Made by a program: the position numbers and the translations under genes. Of a stretch of DNA of 64,000 bases, positions 9,123-20,305 are shown piece by piece. The stretch comes from Reyranella sp. Its GTDB lineage: Bacteria > Pseudomonadota > Alphaproteobacteria > Reyranellales > Reyranellaceae. The stretch's first letter is position 1. Each line of letters opens with the position of its first letter. Below the pieces are notes generated by a model. The model saw only the letters and a list, made by a program, of their open reading frames with translations. It was not told the origin of the DNA and searched no databases. The stretch is taken from positions 1-64,000 of the forward strand of contig JAQSDW010000221.1 of the NCBI GenBank assembly GCA_029946105.1, read 5' to 3'.

Positions 9123-10250
9123 ATGGCCCGCAATTCACTCGATCTCGACAAGGCGCCCGGCGACACCCGCGTAGTGGTCGCGATGTCGGGCGGCGTCGAT
9201 TCGTCGGTCACGGCGGCGTTGCTGAAGGAGCAGGGCTATGACGTCGTCGGCGTCACGCTGCAGCTCTATGACCACGGGGTCGCGGTCGGCAAGAAGGGCG
9301 CCTGCTGCGCCGGCCAGGACATCCAGGATGCCCGCCACGTCGCCGACCGCCTCGGCATCCCGCACTATGTCCTCGACTACGAAAGCCGCTTCCGCGCCGA
9401 AGTGATGGACTCCTTCGCCGACGCCTATGCGCGCGGCGAGACGCCGGTGCCTTGCATCGCCTGTAATCGCACGGTGAAGTTTCGCGACCTGCTCAGGACC
9501 GCACGCGACCTCGGCGCCGAGGCGCTGGCGACCGGCCACTATGTCCAGCGCGTCCTGGGTGAAGCAGGACCGGAGCTGCATCGCGGCGCCGATCCGGCGC
9601 GCGACCAGAGCTACTTCCTGTTCGGCACCACGCAGGTCCAGCTCGACTACCTGCGCTTTCCGCTCGGCCACCTTCCCAAGAGCGAGACGCGGGCGCTGGC
9701 CGAGCGCTTCGACTTGCCGGTGGCCGAGAAGCCCGACAGCCAGGATATCTGCTTCGTGCCCGGCGGCGATTATGCCGCTGTCGTGCAGAAGCTGCGGCCC
9801 GAGGCGGTCGAGCCTGGCGAGATCGTCGACTTGCAGGGCCGCGTGGTCGGCCGCCACGACGGCATCGTGCATTTTACGGTGGGCCAGCGTCGCGGCCTGG
9901 CATTGGGCGATCGCGACGGCACCGACAACGACCGGCTCTACGTCGTGCGCCTCGATCCCGAGGCGCGCCGCGTCGTCGTCGGCCCGCGGGCTGCGCTGGG
10001 TCGGACCGAGATTGCACTCCATGACTTGAACTGGATCGGCCCCGCGCTCGAGGGCCGTCTGCCGGTGCAGGTGCGGGTGCGCTCCAGCCAGACGCTGCGC
10101 CCAGCCGAGTTCGAGCTTTCAGGGGACGGCGCCGTCGTCCGTTTCACCGAGCCCGAGATCGGCGTTTCGCCCGGCCAGGCCTGCGTGGTCTATGATGCTG
10201 CGACCGGCAGCCGCGTCCTGGGTGGCGGCTTTATCCGAAGGTTCTCGTAG
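9123..10250 (+). CDS. mnmA: tRNA-specific 2-thiouridylase MnmA
   Basis: [70 protein letters not shown]. Confidence 0.97.
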   Translation: MARNSLDLDKAPGDTRVVVAMSGGVDSSVTAALLKEQGYDVVGVTLQLYDHGVAVGKKGACCAGQDIQDARHVADRLGIPHYVLDYESRFRAEVMDSFADAYARGETPVPCIACNRTVKFRDLLRTARDLGAEALATGHYVQRVLGEAGPELHRGADPARDQSYFLFGTTQVQLDYLRFPLGHLPKSETRALAERFDLPVAEKPDSQDICFVPGGDYAAVVQKLRPEAVEPGEIVDLQGRVVGRHDGIVHFTVGQRRGLALGDRDGTDNDRLYVVRLDPEARRVVVGPRAALGRTEIALHDLNWIGPALEGRLPVQVRVRSSQTLRPAEFELSGDGAVVRFTEPEIGVSPGQACVVYDAATGSRVLGGGFIRRFS

Positions 10251-10293
10251 GGCCTGTCATCGCAGCGTCACGTGCCGTCCGGATAAAGCCGGC

Positions 10294-11292
10294 ATGGCAC
10301 ATGAAACCTCCCAACGACTTCTCTCGCGGCGCGACCAGCTTCGTCTCGCGCTCCTCCTGACCCTGGCTCCCTCCGCCGTACTGGCGGAGCAGGGTGCGTA
10401 TCCGTCCAAGCCGGTCAAGTTGATCATCCCCTATCCGCCGGGCGGCGGCACCGACATCACGGGCCGCGCGATGGCGCAAAAACTGTCGGAGCTGCTCGGC
10501 CAGTCGGTCGTCATCGAGAACAAGCCCGGCGCCACCGGCATGATCGGGGCGGCGAGCGTCGCGAAGAGCGCGCCGGACGGCTACACGGTCCTGTTCGGGG
10601 CCGCGAGCGAGATGGCGATCAACGCCAGCCTGTTCAAGAACATGACCTACGACCCGCGCACCGATTTCGAGCCGGTCAGTCTGATCGCGACCTTTCCCCT
10701 GGTGTTCGTGGCGCCGGCCGCGTCGTCGCAATCGCTGGTCGAGCTGATCGAGGCCGCGCGCGCCAAGCCCGACACGATCAGCTACGGCTCGATCGGCAGC
10801 GGTAGTCCGCAGCATCTGGCCGCCGAACTCCTGTCGAGCATGGCGAAGGCCAAGTTTCTCCACATACCCTACAAGGGCTCGGGCCCGCTGGTGCAGGACG
10901 CCGTGGGCGGCCATCTCAACATGGCGGTGAGCAGCGTGCCGCCGGCCGTGCCGCTCGTCAGGGCGGGCAAGCTGCGCGCGCTTGCCGTGACATCATCGGT
11001 GAGATCGGAAGCGCTGCCCGATGTGCCGACGATGGCCGAGCTCGATTTCGCCGGCTACGAATTCAACACCTGGGTGGGCGTTGCCGTTCCGAAGGGAACG
11101 CCAAAGGAGATCGTCGAGCGCCTGCGCGCAGGACTTTTAGGCGCATTGGCGGCCACCGACGTCCAGGCCGTGTTGCGCGATCAGGGGGCCGTGCCCGTGG
11201 GGTCGACCGCGGAGCAGTTTCGGCAATTCGTCCGCGAGGAAGTGGCGAAGAGCGACAGGATCGTCGCGGAAGCCGGTGTCCAGGCGGAATGA
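10294..11292 (+). CDS. Bug/TctC-family tripartite tricarboxylate-type substrate-binding protein (orphan)
   Basis: YPSKPVKLIIPYPPGGGTDITGRAMAQKLSELLGQSVVIENKPGATGMIGAASVAKSAPDGYT. Confidence 0.92.
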   Translation: MAHETSQRLLSRRDQLRLALLLTLAPSAVLAEQGAYPSKPVKLIIPYPPGGGTDITGRAMAQKLSELLGQSVVIENKPGATGMIGAASVAKSAPDGYTVLFGAASEMAINASLFKNMTYDPRTDFEPVSLIATFPLVFVAPAASSQSLVELIEAARAKPDTISYGSIGSGSPQHLAAELLSSMAKAKFLHIPYKGSGPLVQDAVGGHLNMAVSSVPPAVPLVRAGKLRALAVTSSVRSEALPDVPTMAELDFAGYEFNTWVGVAVPKGTPKEIVERLRAGLLGALAATDVQAVLRDQGAVPVGSTAEQFRQFVREEVAKSDRIVAEAGVQAE

Positions 11293-11329
11293 CCATGTCC
11301 TCGGGCTCGACATCGCCTATCATGGCGGC

Positions 11330-12595
11330 ATGACCTCATCTCGCCACCGCCGGGCGATCCTGATCGTCTGCGATGGACTCGGCGCCGAATGGATCAGTGA
11401 AGCGCATACGCCCACGCTCAAGGCCCTGCAGGCCGCGCATCGCCGCGCGACCGATCACAGGGCAGTCTTCCCCTCGGTGACGCGCGTCTCCGCGGCCTCG
11501 ATCGCGACCGGCTGCTTTCCGGGCCGGCATGGGCTCGAGGGCAACCAGATGGCGCTCCTCGAAGACGGCCGCCTCATGGTGCACAACGTCGGCGCGCCCT
11601 CTTTTCGGCAGACCATGCGGCGCGTCACGGGCAAGACGCTGCGTGTGCCGACAATGGCCGAACGGCTGGCGTCGTCCGGCGGTCAGGTCGCCTATTCGAA
11701 CGTCTCGCCAGGGGCTGCCTATTTCCTCGATCCGGATCATTTCGGGACCGTGCTGCATCGCGCCGGCTCCTTCGGGGCAGGCGGCACGCCGCTCATCGGA
11801 GATGCCCATCTCGACGTAACGCACGATCTCGACGGCGACATTGAGATGACCCGCCGTTTCTGCGCGGAGGTCGTGCCGTCGGCAGATTTCAGGTTGGCCA
11901 TTCTCTGGCTGGCCAACCCCGATCTCACGTTGCACCACGACGCGCTCGGATCACCGGAGCATCTCCATGCGCTGGAGGTCACGGACGGCCTGGTCGCGAA
12001 GGTGGTGGAGACGATCGAGGCTCACGAGGATTGCTTCGATACGCTGCTGGTGGTTGGCTCGGATCACGGCCACGAGACCATCGGGCGCTCTGTCCACGTC
12101 GGCAAATGGCTATCGGGAAATGGTCTCGATACCGAGATCAAGGAGGGACGCATCGGCGTCGCCTCGCAGGGTACGTCAGCGCTGATCTATGCCACCGGTG
12201 CGGCGAAAGCCGCCGTGGCGGATCTGCTGCCGAAGATGCGGCAGGAGCGGTGGGCCGGCTCGATCCTCACAGGCGACGCGCTGGCAGCGACCGGGCTCTC
12301 CGGCGAGACGTTGTATGCGGCGGTGGACACGACGCGCCACGACGAGACCAACCGCTACGGGATCGCCGGCACGCGCTGGCTGGTCGAGGATGGCGAAGGC
12401 ACCCCGGAGATCGGCTGCGGTCATCACGGTGGGTTGGGGTTGGGTGAGACGCGGCCTTTCCTCACACTCGTGCATCCCAGATTCGGGCGTGGCGAGATCG
12501 GGCGCAGGACCAGCCTGGTCGACATCGCGCCAACGATCCTGTCCTTTCTCGGTCAGTCCTCGGAAGGCATGGATGGTGCACCGATAACGATCTGA
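11330..12595 (+). CDS. Alkaline phosphatase family / type I phosphodiesterase-nucleotide pyrophosphatase
   Basis: AILIVCDGLGAEWI, VFPSVTRVSAASIATGCFPGRHGL, VGSDHGHETIG. Confidence 0.82.
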   Translation: MTSSRHRRAILIVCDGLGAEWISEAHTPTLKALQAAHRRATDHRAVFPSVTRVSAASIATGCFPGRHGLEGNQMALLEDGRLMVHNVGAPSFRQTMRRVTGKTLRVPTMAERLASSGGQVAYSNVSPGAAYFLDPDHFGTVLHRAGSFGAGGTPLIGDAHLDVTHDLDGDIEMTRRFCAEVVPSADFRLAILWLANPDLTLHHDALGSPEHLHALEVTDGLVAKVVETIEAHEDCFDTLLVVGSDHGHETIGRSVHVGKWLSGNGLDTEIKEGRIGVASQGTSALIYATGAAKAAVADLLPKMRQERWAGSILTGDALAATGLSGETLYAAVDTTRHDETNRYGIAGTRWLVEDGEGTPEIGCGHHGGLGLGETRPFLTLVHPRFGRGEIGRRTSLVDIAPTILSFLGQSSEGMDGAPITI

Positions 12596-12602
12596 GGTTC
12601 GC

Positions 12603-12965
12603 ATGATGAAGTTCGATCATCTGAACATCCCGGTGAGCCATCTCGAACGATCCCGCGACTGGTACATCTCGACGCTGGGTCTCAGGGTCGAATTCGAGGT
12701 GCCAGATCGGCGCACGGTCGCCCTGCAGGACGGCGAGGGTTTCGCGATCTTCCTCCAGGAAAAGCCTTCGGGCGTCGAGCCGAACGGCATCGCTTTGTGG
12801 TTCCAGGTCGACGACACCGACGCAACCCATGTCGCTTAGTCGGCGCGTGGTGTCGCATTCGCCCACGGGCCGCAGAAGAAGTTCTGGGGTTATGGCGCGG
12901 AACTCGCCGACCCGGATGGTTATCTGGTGCGTCTTTGGGACGAGCGCACGATGCGCGAAAAATAA
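12603..12965 (+). pseudogene. VOC/glyoxalase-family protein interrupted by an in-frame TAG
   Basis: MMKFDHLNIPVSHLERSRDWYISTLGLRVEF...DDTDATHVA-TAG(12837-12839)-SARGVAFAHGPQKKFWGYGAELADPDGYLVRLWDERTMREK*; same frame on both sides of the stop. Confidence 0.8.
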
Positions 12966-13023
12966 GGCGTTTTGCGCGTTTCTTGACAGCCCTCGCCCTG
13001 CCCGCATAAAAGCCCCCACCCAT

Positions 13024-13100
13024 GGCTGGGTAGCTCAGCTGGTTAGAGCACGGCACTCATAATGCCGGGGTCGGCGGTTCAAGTCCGCCCCCAGCTACCA
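13024..13100 (+). tRNA. tRNA-Met (anticodon CAU), CCA encoded
   Basis: GGCTGGGTAGCTCAGCTGGTTAGAGCACGGCACTCATAATGCCGGGGTCGGCGGTTCAAGTCCGCCCCCAGCTACCA; full cloverleaf with GGCUGGG/CCCAGCU acceptor stem. Confidence 0.93.
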
Positions 13101-13105
13101 ATTTC

Positions 13106-13155
13106 GGCCCCCGGTCGGTAACCCTCAGCGGTTTCTGTCCGGGGGCCTTTATTTT
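13106..13155 (+). terminator. Rho-independent terminator after the tRNA
   Basis: GGCCCCCGG ... CCGGGGGCC then TTTATTTT. Confidence 0.7.
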
Positions 13156-13182
13156 GTGGCCGCGCTCCGCCACCTTAGGACC

Positions 13183-14205
13183 ATGGCCAACGGAAATTCC
13201 CACCAGACCGACGTTGTCATCGTAGGTGCGGGCCCCGTGGGCCTGTTTGCCGTGTTCGAGTGCGGCATGGTCCGGCTCAACTGCCACGTCGTCGATGTGC
13301 TCGACGATGCCGGCGGCCAGTGCACGGCGCTGTACCCCGAGAAGCCGATCTACGACATTCCCGGTTTTCCCCGCATCGAGGCGGCCGAACTGGTGGTCCG
13401 CCTGAAGGCCCAGGCGGCGGCGTTTCGGCCGGTCTATCACCTCGGCGAGCAGGTCCAGGCGCTGCAGGCGCTGAGCGGCGGCTTCTGGCGGGTGACGACG
13501 TCCAAGGGCACCGTCCTGCAGGCGCGGGCGGTGATCGTGGCGGCCGGCGTCGGCGCCTTCGGCCCCAACCGCCCGCCGCTGCCCGGCATCGAGGCCTATG
13601 AGGGAAAGAGCGTCTTCTATTACGTCACGCGGCGCGAGACCTTCCGCGGCAAGCGCGTGGTGATCGCGGGTGGTGGCGACACCGCCGTCGACTGGGCGAT
13701 CTCGCTGTCCGAGATCGCCTCTCGAGTCTCGGTCATCCATCGCCGCGACAAATTCCGCGCAGCACCCGAGAGCGAGGCCAGGCTGAAGGCGCTGGCCAAG
13801 TCGGGAAAGATCGATCTCGTCGTACCGCATCAGCTCCAGGCGCTCGAGGGCAGCGACGGCCGGCTGAAAGCCGTGATCGCGGCCACGCTCGACGGCGTGC
13901 CCAAGCGCATCGAGGCCGACGTGCTGCTGCCGTTCTTCGGCCTCTCGATGTCGCTCGGCCCGATCGCCGACTGGGACCTCGCCCTGGAGCGCAACCAGAT
14001 CGCCGTAGAGCCATCGACCACCGCCACCAGCAAGCCCGGCATCTTCGCCATTGGCGACGTCGTTACCTATCCGGGCAAGCTGAAGCTGATCCTCACGGGC
14101 TTCGCCGAGGCCGCCATCGCCGCGCGCTCGGCCTATGCGCTGGTCCATCCCGAGACGCCGCTGCACTTCGAATATTCGACGACGTCGGGCGTCCCCGACG
14201 CCTAG
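13183..14205 (+). CDS. Thioredoxin-reductase-like ferredoxin--NADP(+) reductase
   Basis: [20 protein letters not shown]...[63 protein letters not shown]; no CxxC. Confidence 0.9.
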   Translation: MANGNSHQTDVVIVGAGPVGLFAVFECGMVRLNCHVVDVLDDAGGQCTALYPEKPIYDIPGFPRIEAAELVVRLKAQAAAFRPVYHLGEQVQALQALSGGFWRVTTSKGTVLQARAVIVAAGVGAFGPNRPPLPGIEAYEGKSVFYYVTRRETFRGKRVVIAGGGDTAVDWAISLSEIASRVSVIHRRDKFRAAPESEARLKALAKSGKIDLVVPHQLQALEGSDGRLKAVIAATLDGVPKRIEADVLLPFFGLSMSLGPIADWDLALERNQIAVEPSTTATSKPGIFAIGDVVTYPGKLKLILTGFAEAAIAARSAYALVHPETPLHFEYSTTSGVPDA

Positions 14206-15281
14206 CTGGAGTACGCCTTGGCTGCGACGGTGAGCTTGCGCAGCGCCGCGAGGCGCCGGGCGTAGGGTGGTTCGTTCTCGGGCACGATGATCGGCGGCAC
14301 GATCGTCTCGGCATAGTGGCAGGCCACGACCTGGCCTTCGTCGCCCACCGCCCGCAGCGCGGGCTCCTCGACGCGGCAGCGATCCTGGGCATGGGCGCAA
14401 CGGGTGTGGAAGCGGCAGCCCGGTGGCGGATTGAGCGGGCTCGGCACATCGCCGGCGAGCGGGATGCGCGTGCGTTGGGCCGCGGGATCGGGCACCGGCA
14501 CGGCCGAGAGCAGCGCCTGGGTGTAGGGATGACGCGGCCTGGCGAACAGGCTGCGCTTGGGCGCCAGTTCGACGATCTTGCCGAGGTACATCACTGCCAC
14601 GCGATCGCTGATGTGACGCACCACGGCGAGATCGTGGGCGATGAAGATGTAGGAGAGGCCGAGCTTGCGCTTGAGATCCTGCAGCAGGTTGATCACCTGC
14701 GCCTGGATCGAGACGTCGAGCGCCGATACGGGCTCGTCACACACGATTAGCTTGGGCTGCGAGGCGAGCGCGCGGGCGATGCCGATCCTCTGCCGTTGCC
14801 CGCCGGAGAATTCGTGTGGATAGCGCAACGCGTGCCAGGCCGACAGCCCGACCTCCGTCAGCAGTTCGTCGATGCGCCGGCGCAGTTCGGCGCCGGAGGC
14901 GAGCCCATGCAGGCGGAGCGGTTCACCCAGTGTCTGTCCGACGGTGAGGCGCGGATTCAGCGAGGCATAGGGATCCTGGAAGATGATCTGCATGTCTCGC
15001 CGCAGATCGCGCAGCGCGCCGCGATTGAGCGTGCGGACGTCGCGGCCGGCGAAGCGGATGGTGCCCGACGTCGCCTCGATCAGCCGCAGCACCATGCGGC
15101 CGGTGGTCGACTTGCCGCAGCCTGATTCGCCCACGAGTGCGAGGGTCTCGCCCGGCGCCACGTCGAAGGTGAGTCCATCGACGGCGCGTACTGTCCCCAC
15201 GGCGCTCTGGAAGACGATGCCGCGCTTGACCGGAAAGTGCTTGGTCAATCCGCTGACGGAGAGGAGGGGTTCGATGCTCAC
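14202..15281 (-). CDS. Oligopeptide/dipeptide ABC transporter ATP-binding protein (DppF type)
   Basis: [38 protein letters not shown] start overlapping upstream stop. Confidence 0.9.
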   Translation of the reverse strand: MSIEPLLSVSGLTKHFPVKRGIVFQSAVGTVRAVDGLTFDVAPGETLALVGESGCGKSTTGRMVLRLIEATSGTIRFAGRDVRTLNRGALRDLRRDMQIIFQDPYASLNPRLTVGQTLGEPLRLHGLASGAELRRRIDELLTEVGLSAWHALRYPHEFSGGQRQRIGIARALASQPKLIVCDEPVSALDVSIQAQVINLLQDLKRKLGLSYIFIAHDLAVVRHISDRVAVMYLGKIVELAPKRSLFARPRHPYTQALLSAVPVPDPAAQRTRIPLAGDVPSPLNPPPGCRFHTRCAHAQDRCRVEEPALRAVGDEGQVVACHYAETIVPPIIVPENEPPYARRLAALRKLTVAAKAYSS

Positions 15282-16288
15282 GCGGCGGCGGCTTTGGCCA
15301 GGGCCTGGTCGAGCGGCGCCTTCCAACAGGCGGTCCGATGGCCACGACCTATCTCACGCAGTTCAGGCGCTTCGCTCCGGCACTGCGCATCGGCGAGCGG
15401 GCAGCGCGGGCTGAAGCGGCAACCCGGCGGCAGGGCGTAAGGGTTTGGCACGACGCCCTCTATGGCGATCAGCCGTTCGTCACCGTCGCTGCCCAGGCGC
15501 GGAATCGAGCCCAGCAGGCCCAGCGTATAGGGATGCTGCGGATCGGCGAACAGCAGGTCGACCGGAGCCTCCTCGACGATGCGGCCGGCGTACATCACGA
15601 TCACGCGGTGCGCGATTTCGGCCACCACGCCGAGATCGTGGGTGATCAGCATGATGGCGGCACCGGTGCGGGCGCGCAGGTCGCGCAGCAGGTCGAGGAT
15701 CTGCGCCTGGATGGTGACGTCGAGTGCCGTCGTCGGCTCGTCGGCGATCAGGATCTTGGGATCGCAGGCGAGCGCCATGGCGATCATCACGCGCTGCCGC
15801 ATGCCGCCCGAAAGCTGGTGCGGGTATTCGTCGAGCCGCGTCTCGGGCGAGGGGATCTTCACGAGCCGCAGCATCTCCAGCGCCCGCGCGCGCGCCTCGG
15901 CCGGGCTCACCGTGCGATGCAGGCGGACCGCCTCGATGATCTGGTCGCCAACGGTCTGCACCGGATTGAGGCTGGTCATCGGTTCCTGGAAGATCATCGA
16001 GATGGCATCGCCACGCACGGCCTGCATCTCGCTTTCCGGCAGGTCGAGGAGATTGCGACCCTCGAACCTGATCTCGCCCGCCGCCACGCGTCCCGGCGGG
16101 CTCGGCACCAGCCGCATGATCGAGAGCGACGTCACCGACTTGCCGCAGCCCGACTCGCCCACGATGCCGAGCGTCTCGCCCGGCGACAGCGTGAAGCTCA
16201 CGCCATCAACGGCTGCGAACACGCTGCCGCCGGAGCGGAACTCGGTACGCAGGCCTTTGACTTCGAGCAGGGCAGGAGAGTCGGTCAA
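15278..16288 (-). CDS. Oligopeptide/dipeptide ABC transporter ATP-binding protein (DppD type)
   Basis: [57 protein letters not shown]. Confidence 0.92.
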   Translation of the reverse strand: MTDSPALLEVKGLRTEFRSGGSVFAAVDGVSFTLSPGETLGIVGESGCGKSVTSLSIMRLVPSPPGRVAAGEIRFEGRNLLDLPESEMQAVRGDAISMIFQEPMTSLNPVQTVGDQIIEAVRLHRTVSPAEARARALEMLRLVKIPSPETRLDEYPHQLSGGMRQRVMIAMALACDPKILIADEPTTALDVTIQAQILDLLRDLRARTGAAIMLITHDLGVVAEIAHRVIVMYAGRIVEEAPVDLLFADPQHPYTLGLLGSIPRLGSDGDERLIAIEGVVPNPYALPPGCRFSPRCPLADAQCRSEAPELREIGRGHRTACWKAPLDQALAKAAAA

Positions 16289-16298
16289 CGGTGGGCGC

Positions 16299-17762
16299 TC
16301 AGTTCACGGGACGCGACTGCGGCAGACGCTCCTTGGTGCCGTAGACCGGCGGTGCCAGCTGGTCGGCGCTACGGCCGGCCCAATCACGCTGGGCGACAGT
16401 CTCCAGCCGCTTGCGTTGGCCCTCGATCAGGCCCGCGGTTGCCGCCTCGACGTCGACCGTCAGCACCTTGCCGTCACGCACCACCTGCGTGCCGTCGACA
16501 TAGACGTGGCGGATGGCACGGTCGCCTGCTGAATAGATCAGGCTGCGGACCGGCTCGTGCGCCGGCTGCATGTAGGGATGGCTCATGTCGACCAGCGAGA
16601 AGTCGGCCTTGCAGCCTGCCGCCAGCCGCCCGAGATCGGGCCGGCGCAGCATCTTGGCGCCGCCGACGGTGGCTGCCTCGAAGGCGTGGCGGGTCGTTCC
16701 CATCTTGTAGTTCATGGTGAAGACGCGGGCGAGGTAGCAGACGAGACGCATCTCATCGAGCATGTTGTGCGGGAAGGTGTCGGTGCCGATGCCGACCGTG
16801 ATGCCGGCATTCATGTAGCGGCCGATCGAGTTCATCACCATGCCGCGCCGCGCGAATACCGTCGGGCAATGGGCGACCGAGGCACCCGAATCGCGCAACC
16901 GTTCGAAGTCGTTGGCGTGCGGATAGTGGATCTGCGGGTGGTCGTTGAGGAAGATGCCGTGACCGATAATAAGGTCGGGGCCGAGCACGCCGATCGAGTC
17001 GAGCCATTCAATGGGCGTCTTGCCGTGGCGGCGGACCATCTCGTGGAATTCGACGACGGCCTGGCAGGCATGGGTCTGCATCGGCAGGCCGCGCCGCTTG
17101 GCTTCCTGCAGGGCCTCCTTGAAGTAGCCCTCGCCGCAGGTGTCGATCTGTGCCGGCCCGACCATGCCGGAGATGCGGCCGCTCGGATGCTTCGCCGCTT
17201 CATCGAGCATCTTCATCGAATTCTCGAAGGCCTTCGCGCCGGCCTTCTCGTCCCAGGCGTATTCGACCGTGTGGCCGTTCTTGGTGTACCAGACGCCCTG
17301 GCGCATCATCGGGCAGACGACCGCGCGGATGCCGGTCGAGGCGAGGTCTTCGACCCAGCCGTCGCGCGCCATCGACAGATCCGAGATCGTCGTGACACCG
17401 CTCTTCAGAAGTTCCGATATCGCCACCTTCGAGGACGGCCCCGCATCCTCGGGGTTGAGCCCGAACACGGTCAGATATTCATAGAGCGAACTCTGGCCGA
17501 GCTTGTCGCTGCCGTATTCCTCGGTCAGCCCCTTGTTGGCGGGCTCCGAGAAGGGATGGCTGTGCACGTTCACGAGGCCGGGGATGAGCATCATCCCCTT
17601 GCCGTCGATGGTCGTGGCGATCGGACCCGTGTGACCCGGCCCGACGTGGACAATCTCGTTGCCCTTGAACACGAAGTCGGTGTTCTCGAGATAGACGTGT
17701 CGCTGTTCGGCCTCGTCCCACGCAACGACGTGGTCGAGGCCGGCGATCTTGGTCGTCTTCAT
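16299..17762 (-). CDS. Amidohydrolase family protein (TrzA/AtzA-like)
   Basis: [55 protein letters not shown]. Confidence 0.85.
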   Translation of the reverse strand: MKTTKIAGLDHVVAWDEAEQRHVYLENTDFVFKGNEIVHVGPGHTGPIATTIDGKGMMLIPGLVNVHSHPFSEPANKGLTEEYGSDKLGQSSLYEYLTVFGLNPEDAGPSSKVAISELLKSGVTTISDLSMARDGWVEDLASTGIRAVVCPMMRQGVWYTKNGHTVEYAWDEKAGAKAFENSMKMLDEAAKHPSGRISGMVGPAQIDTCGEGYFKEALQEAKRRGLPMQTHACQAVVEFHEMVRRHGKTPIEWLDSIGVLGPDLIIGHGIFLNDHPQIHYPHANDFERLRDSGASVAHCPTVFARRGMVMNSIGRYMNAGITVGIGTDTFPHNMLDEMRLVCYLARVFTMNYKMGTTRHAFEAATVGGAKMLRRPDLGRLAAGCKADFSLVDMSHPYMQPAHEPVRSLIYSAGDRAIRHVYVDGTQVVRDGKVLTVDVEAATAGLIEGQRKRLETVAQRDWAGRSADQLAPPVYGTKERLPQSRPVN

Positions 17763-17779
17763 GGCTCGTTTCTTTCCCG

Positions 17780-19366
17780 TTACTTGAGCGCGATCCCGAG
17801 GCCCTTGTACATCGCGCAGCCGTAGTTGCCGTGCGCCTTCATGGGCTTGAGTTTCGCACCGCTCACCAGGAACAGCGGCTCGTGATAGAGCGGGATCCAG
17901 ACGAAGGCGTCGTGCACCTTCTTCTGGACGGCCTGATAGGCCGCCGTGCGCGAGGCGTCGTCGAGCGCCTGCGAGCCCTTGTCGAGGAGCTCGTCGGTCT
18001 CCTTGTCCTTCCAGTTCATGCGGTTCGGCGTCGGCGTGTTCGCCGACCGGAAGTAGAGGTTGAGCGCGTCGCCGGCGCTGACGTAGGGGAAGCTCATGCC
18101 GAAGGCATCGAACTCCTGGGTCGCGAGCTTGCCCCAGGCCACGGTCGAGTCGAAGAGCTGGATCTGCAGGTCGACGCCGACCTTGCGCAGGTCGCCCTGG
18201 ACCGCCTCGGCGATTTCCTTGAAGGCGCCGGAGATGCCGTAGACGACCGGTGCGAGCTTCTTGCCGTCCTTGTAGCGGAAGTTGTCCGGACCCTTCTTCC
18301 AGCCAGCCTCGTCGAGCAGCCTCTCGGCTTCCTTGATGTTCTCGCCGTAGAGCGAGCGATCGAGCTTGGGATTGAAGTCGAGCACGGTCGGCAACAGCAT
18401 CGTGGAGGCGGGCTCGGCGAAGCCGAAGGTGACGGCCTCGGTGATGCCCTTCTGGTCGACGGCGAGGTTGATCGCCTGGCGGACGCGGACGTCGCTCACC
18501 AGTTCCTTGTCGATCTTGAAGCCGATGAAGTAGCTCCAGAAATAGTTCTCGGCCTTCGAGACATTGAGCGCCTTGTTGGCCATCAGTTCCTTCAGCGACC
18601 AGTAGGGTACGTACTGGCTGGCGTCGGCCTGCCCGGCCTGCAGGGCGGTGACGCGGGTATTCTCCTCGGGTACGACCTTCCAGACGACCTTGTCGACCTG
18701 GGCTTCGGTGTAGTCATAGATGCCCGGACCCCAGCTATACCCCTTGTGCTTGGTGAGCACGGTTGAATCGCGCGGCATCCAGCTTTCCATGCAGTAGGGC
18801 CCGGTACCGTCGAACGCTTTTACGCCGAAGTCGGCACCGAGCTGCTTGGCCTGTTCGGCGTTGACCACGGTGTGGAAGTACTGAGTCATCTGGAACAGCA
18901 GTTCGGAGAACGGCTTCTTGAGCTTGTACTCGACAGTGACGTCGTCCGGCGCCGAGATCTTGTCGACGTCGCCCATGCGCCACTTCACCAGGCCCTTGGT
19001 TTCGGGATCGAGCCAGCGCTCGTAGCTTGCGACCACGTCCTTGGCCGTCATCTTCTTGCCGCTGCAGAAGGTGACGTCGTCGCGCAGCTTGAAGGTGTAG
19101 GTGAGGCCGTCCGGCGAGGCGGTCCAGGTCTTGGCGAGACCGGGCTTCAGCGTCTTCATGTCGAAGTCGAGGTTCACCAGCGTGTCGCCGATCATGTACA
19201 TGACCTCGGCGCCCGACCGTGCCGTCGACTTGTGCGGGTCGTAGCGATCGGTGTCGATCTCGCGCACCACCGTCACGCTCTTCTGTGCGAGAGCCGGGCT
19301 TGCCGCGCCCATCGCCGCTGCTGCCGCGGCCAGCATCATCCATTTCGTCCGGTTACTCATGACCAC
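17780..19366 (-). CDS. Peptide-type ABC transporter substrate-binding protein (SBP family 5)
   Basis: Signal peptide; MLAAAAAAMGAASPALAQKSVTVVREIDTDRYDPHKST...DDVTFCSGKKMTAKDVVASYERWLDPE. Confidence 0.92.
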   Translation of the reverse strand: MVMSNRTKWMMLAAAAAAMGAASPALAQKSVTVVREIDTDRYDPHKSTARSGAEVMYMIGDTLVNLDFDMKTLKPGLAKTWTASPDGLTYTFKLRDDVTFCSGKKMTAKDVVASYERWLDPETKGLVKWRMGDVDKISAPDDVTVEYKLKKPFSELLFQMTQYFHTVVNAEQAKQLGADFGVKAFDGTGPYCMESWMPRDSTVLTKHKGYSWGPGIYDYTEAQVDKVVWKVVPEENTRVTALQAGQADASQYVPYWSLKELMANKALNVSKAENYFWSYFIGFKIDKELVSDVRVRQAINLAVDQKGITEAVTFGFAEPASTMLLPTVLDFNPKLDRSLYGENIKEAERLLDEAGWKKGPDNFRYKDGKKLAPVVYGISGAFKEIAEAVQGDLRKVGVDLQIQLFDSTVAWGKLATQEFDAFGMSFPYVSAGDALNLYFRSANTPTPNRMNWKDKETDELLDKGSQALDDASRTAAYQAVQKKVHDAFVWIPLYHEPLFLVSGAKLKPMKAHGNYGCAMYKGLGIALK

Positions 19367-19389
19367 ACCTCCTAGTGACTAAGTTCGGG

Positions 19390-20295
19390 CTATTGCCTCA
19401 GTTTGGGATCCAGGGCGTCGCGCAGCGCGTCGCCCAGGACATTGAATGTGAGAACGACGAGAAAGATCGCCGCGCATGGGATCGTCGAAACGTGCGGCGC
19501 GATCGACAGGAACTTGCGGCCGTCGGCGGCCATGCTGCCCAGTTCCGCCGTCGGCGGCTGGGCGCCGAGGCCCAAAAAGGAAAGGGCGGCGCCGAGCAGA
19601 ATCGCCTGCCCAAGCTGCAGGGTCATGTAGATCAGGATGGTCGGCCAGCAGTTGAGCGCGAGGTAGCGCCAGATCAGGGCAGTGTCACCGAGGCCGACGG
19701 CGCGGCCCGCTTCCATGTATTCCTGCTGCATGATCGACTGGGCGGCGCCACGGGCGATGCGCGCGATCGACGGGACGGCCGCGATACTGAGCGCGATCAC
19801 CAATGAGCCGAGGCCGGTGCCGAGGACGGCGGCGATGGCGAGGCCGAACAGGATCGAGGGAAAGGAGAGCAGCACGTCGATCAGGCGCATCAGCGGCTGA
19901 TCGAGCCGCTTGAAGTAGGCGGCACTCAATCCGATCAGCGCACCCAGGCCGCCGCCGATTGCCACGGCCGTCACGCCCATGCCGAGCGTGGCGCGCAGGC
20001 CGAACAGGATACGGCTCAGCATGTCGCGGCCCTGATTGTCGGCGCCGAGCAGGTAGTCGGGGCAGCGCGCGCCACCGATCGGGCAGAGGCGCAGGCGCAT
20101 GTTGTTGGAGTAGGGGTCGAATGGCGCGATCCAGGGCGCCAGGATCGCCGCTGCGACGATCAGGAAGAGGAAGATCGTGGCGGCGGCAGCCGGCGGGTCC
20201 TTGAGGATGCGCCGCCATACGGCGTTCTTGCGCCGGAGTGCGGCGATGGCGCGCTGATCGGCGCTGCTCTGCACGGAGAGGGCCGCGTCGGTCAT
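19390..20295 (-). CDS. ABC transporter permease (DppC type)
   Basis: ILAPWIAPFDPY..., LLGADNQGRDMLSRILFGLRATLGMG, EAGRAVGLGDTALIWRY. Confidence 0.92.
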   Translation of the reverse strand: MTDAALSVQSSADQRAIAALRRKNAVWRRILKDPPAAAATIFLFLIVAAAILAPWIAPFDPYSNNMRLRLCPIGGARCPDYLLGADNQGRDMLSRILFGLRATLGMGVTAVAIGGGLGALIGLSAAYFKRLDQPLMRLIDVLLSFPSILFGLAIAAVLGTGLGSLVIALSIAAVPSIARIARGAAQSIMQQEYMEAGRAVGLGDTALIWRYLALNCWPTILIYMTLQLGQAILLGAALSFLGLGAQPPTAELGSMAADGRKFLSIAPHVSTIPCAAIFLVVLTFNVLGDALRDALDPKLRQ

Positions 20296-20305
20296 GCGAC
20301 AGCCC

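Noticed and set aside
12603-12965. Amber recoding (pyrrolysine or TAG reassignment)
   Set aside because: Several intact genes here (iscU, hscA, fdx, iscX) terminate with TAG, and no pyl genes are visible; a point mutation or sequencing error is simpler.
13024-13183. tRNA-associated genomic island
   Set aside because: No integrase, no direct repeat of the tRNA 3' end and ordinary housekeeping genes on both sides.
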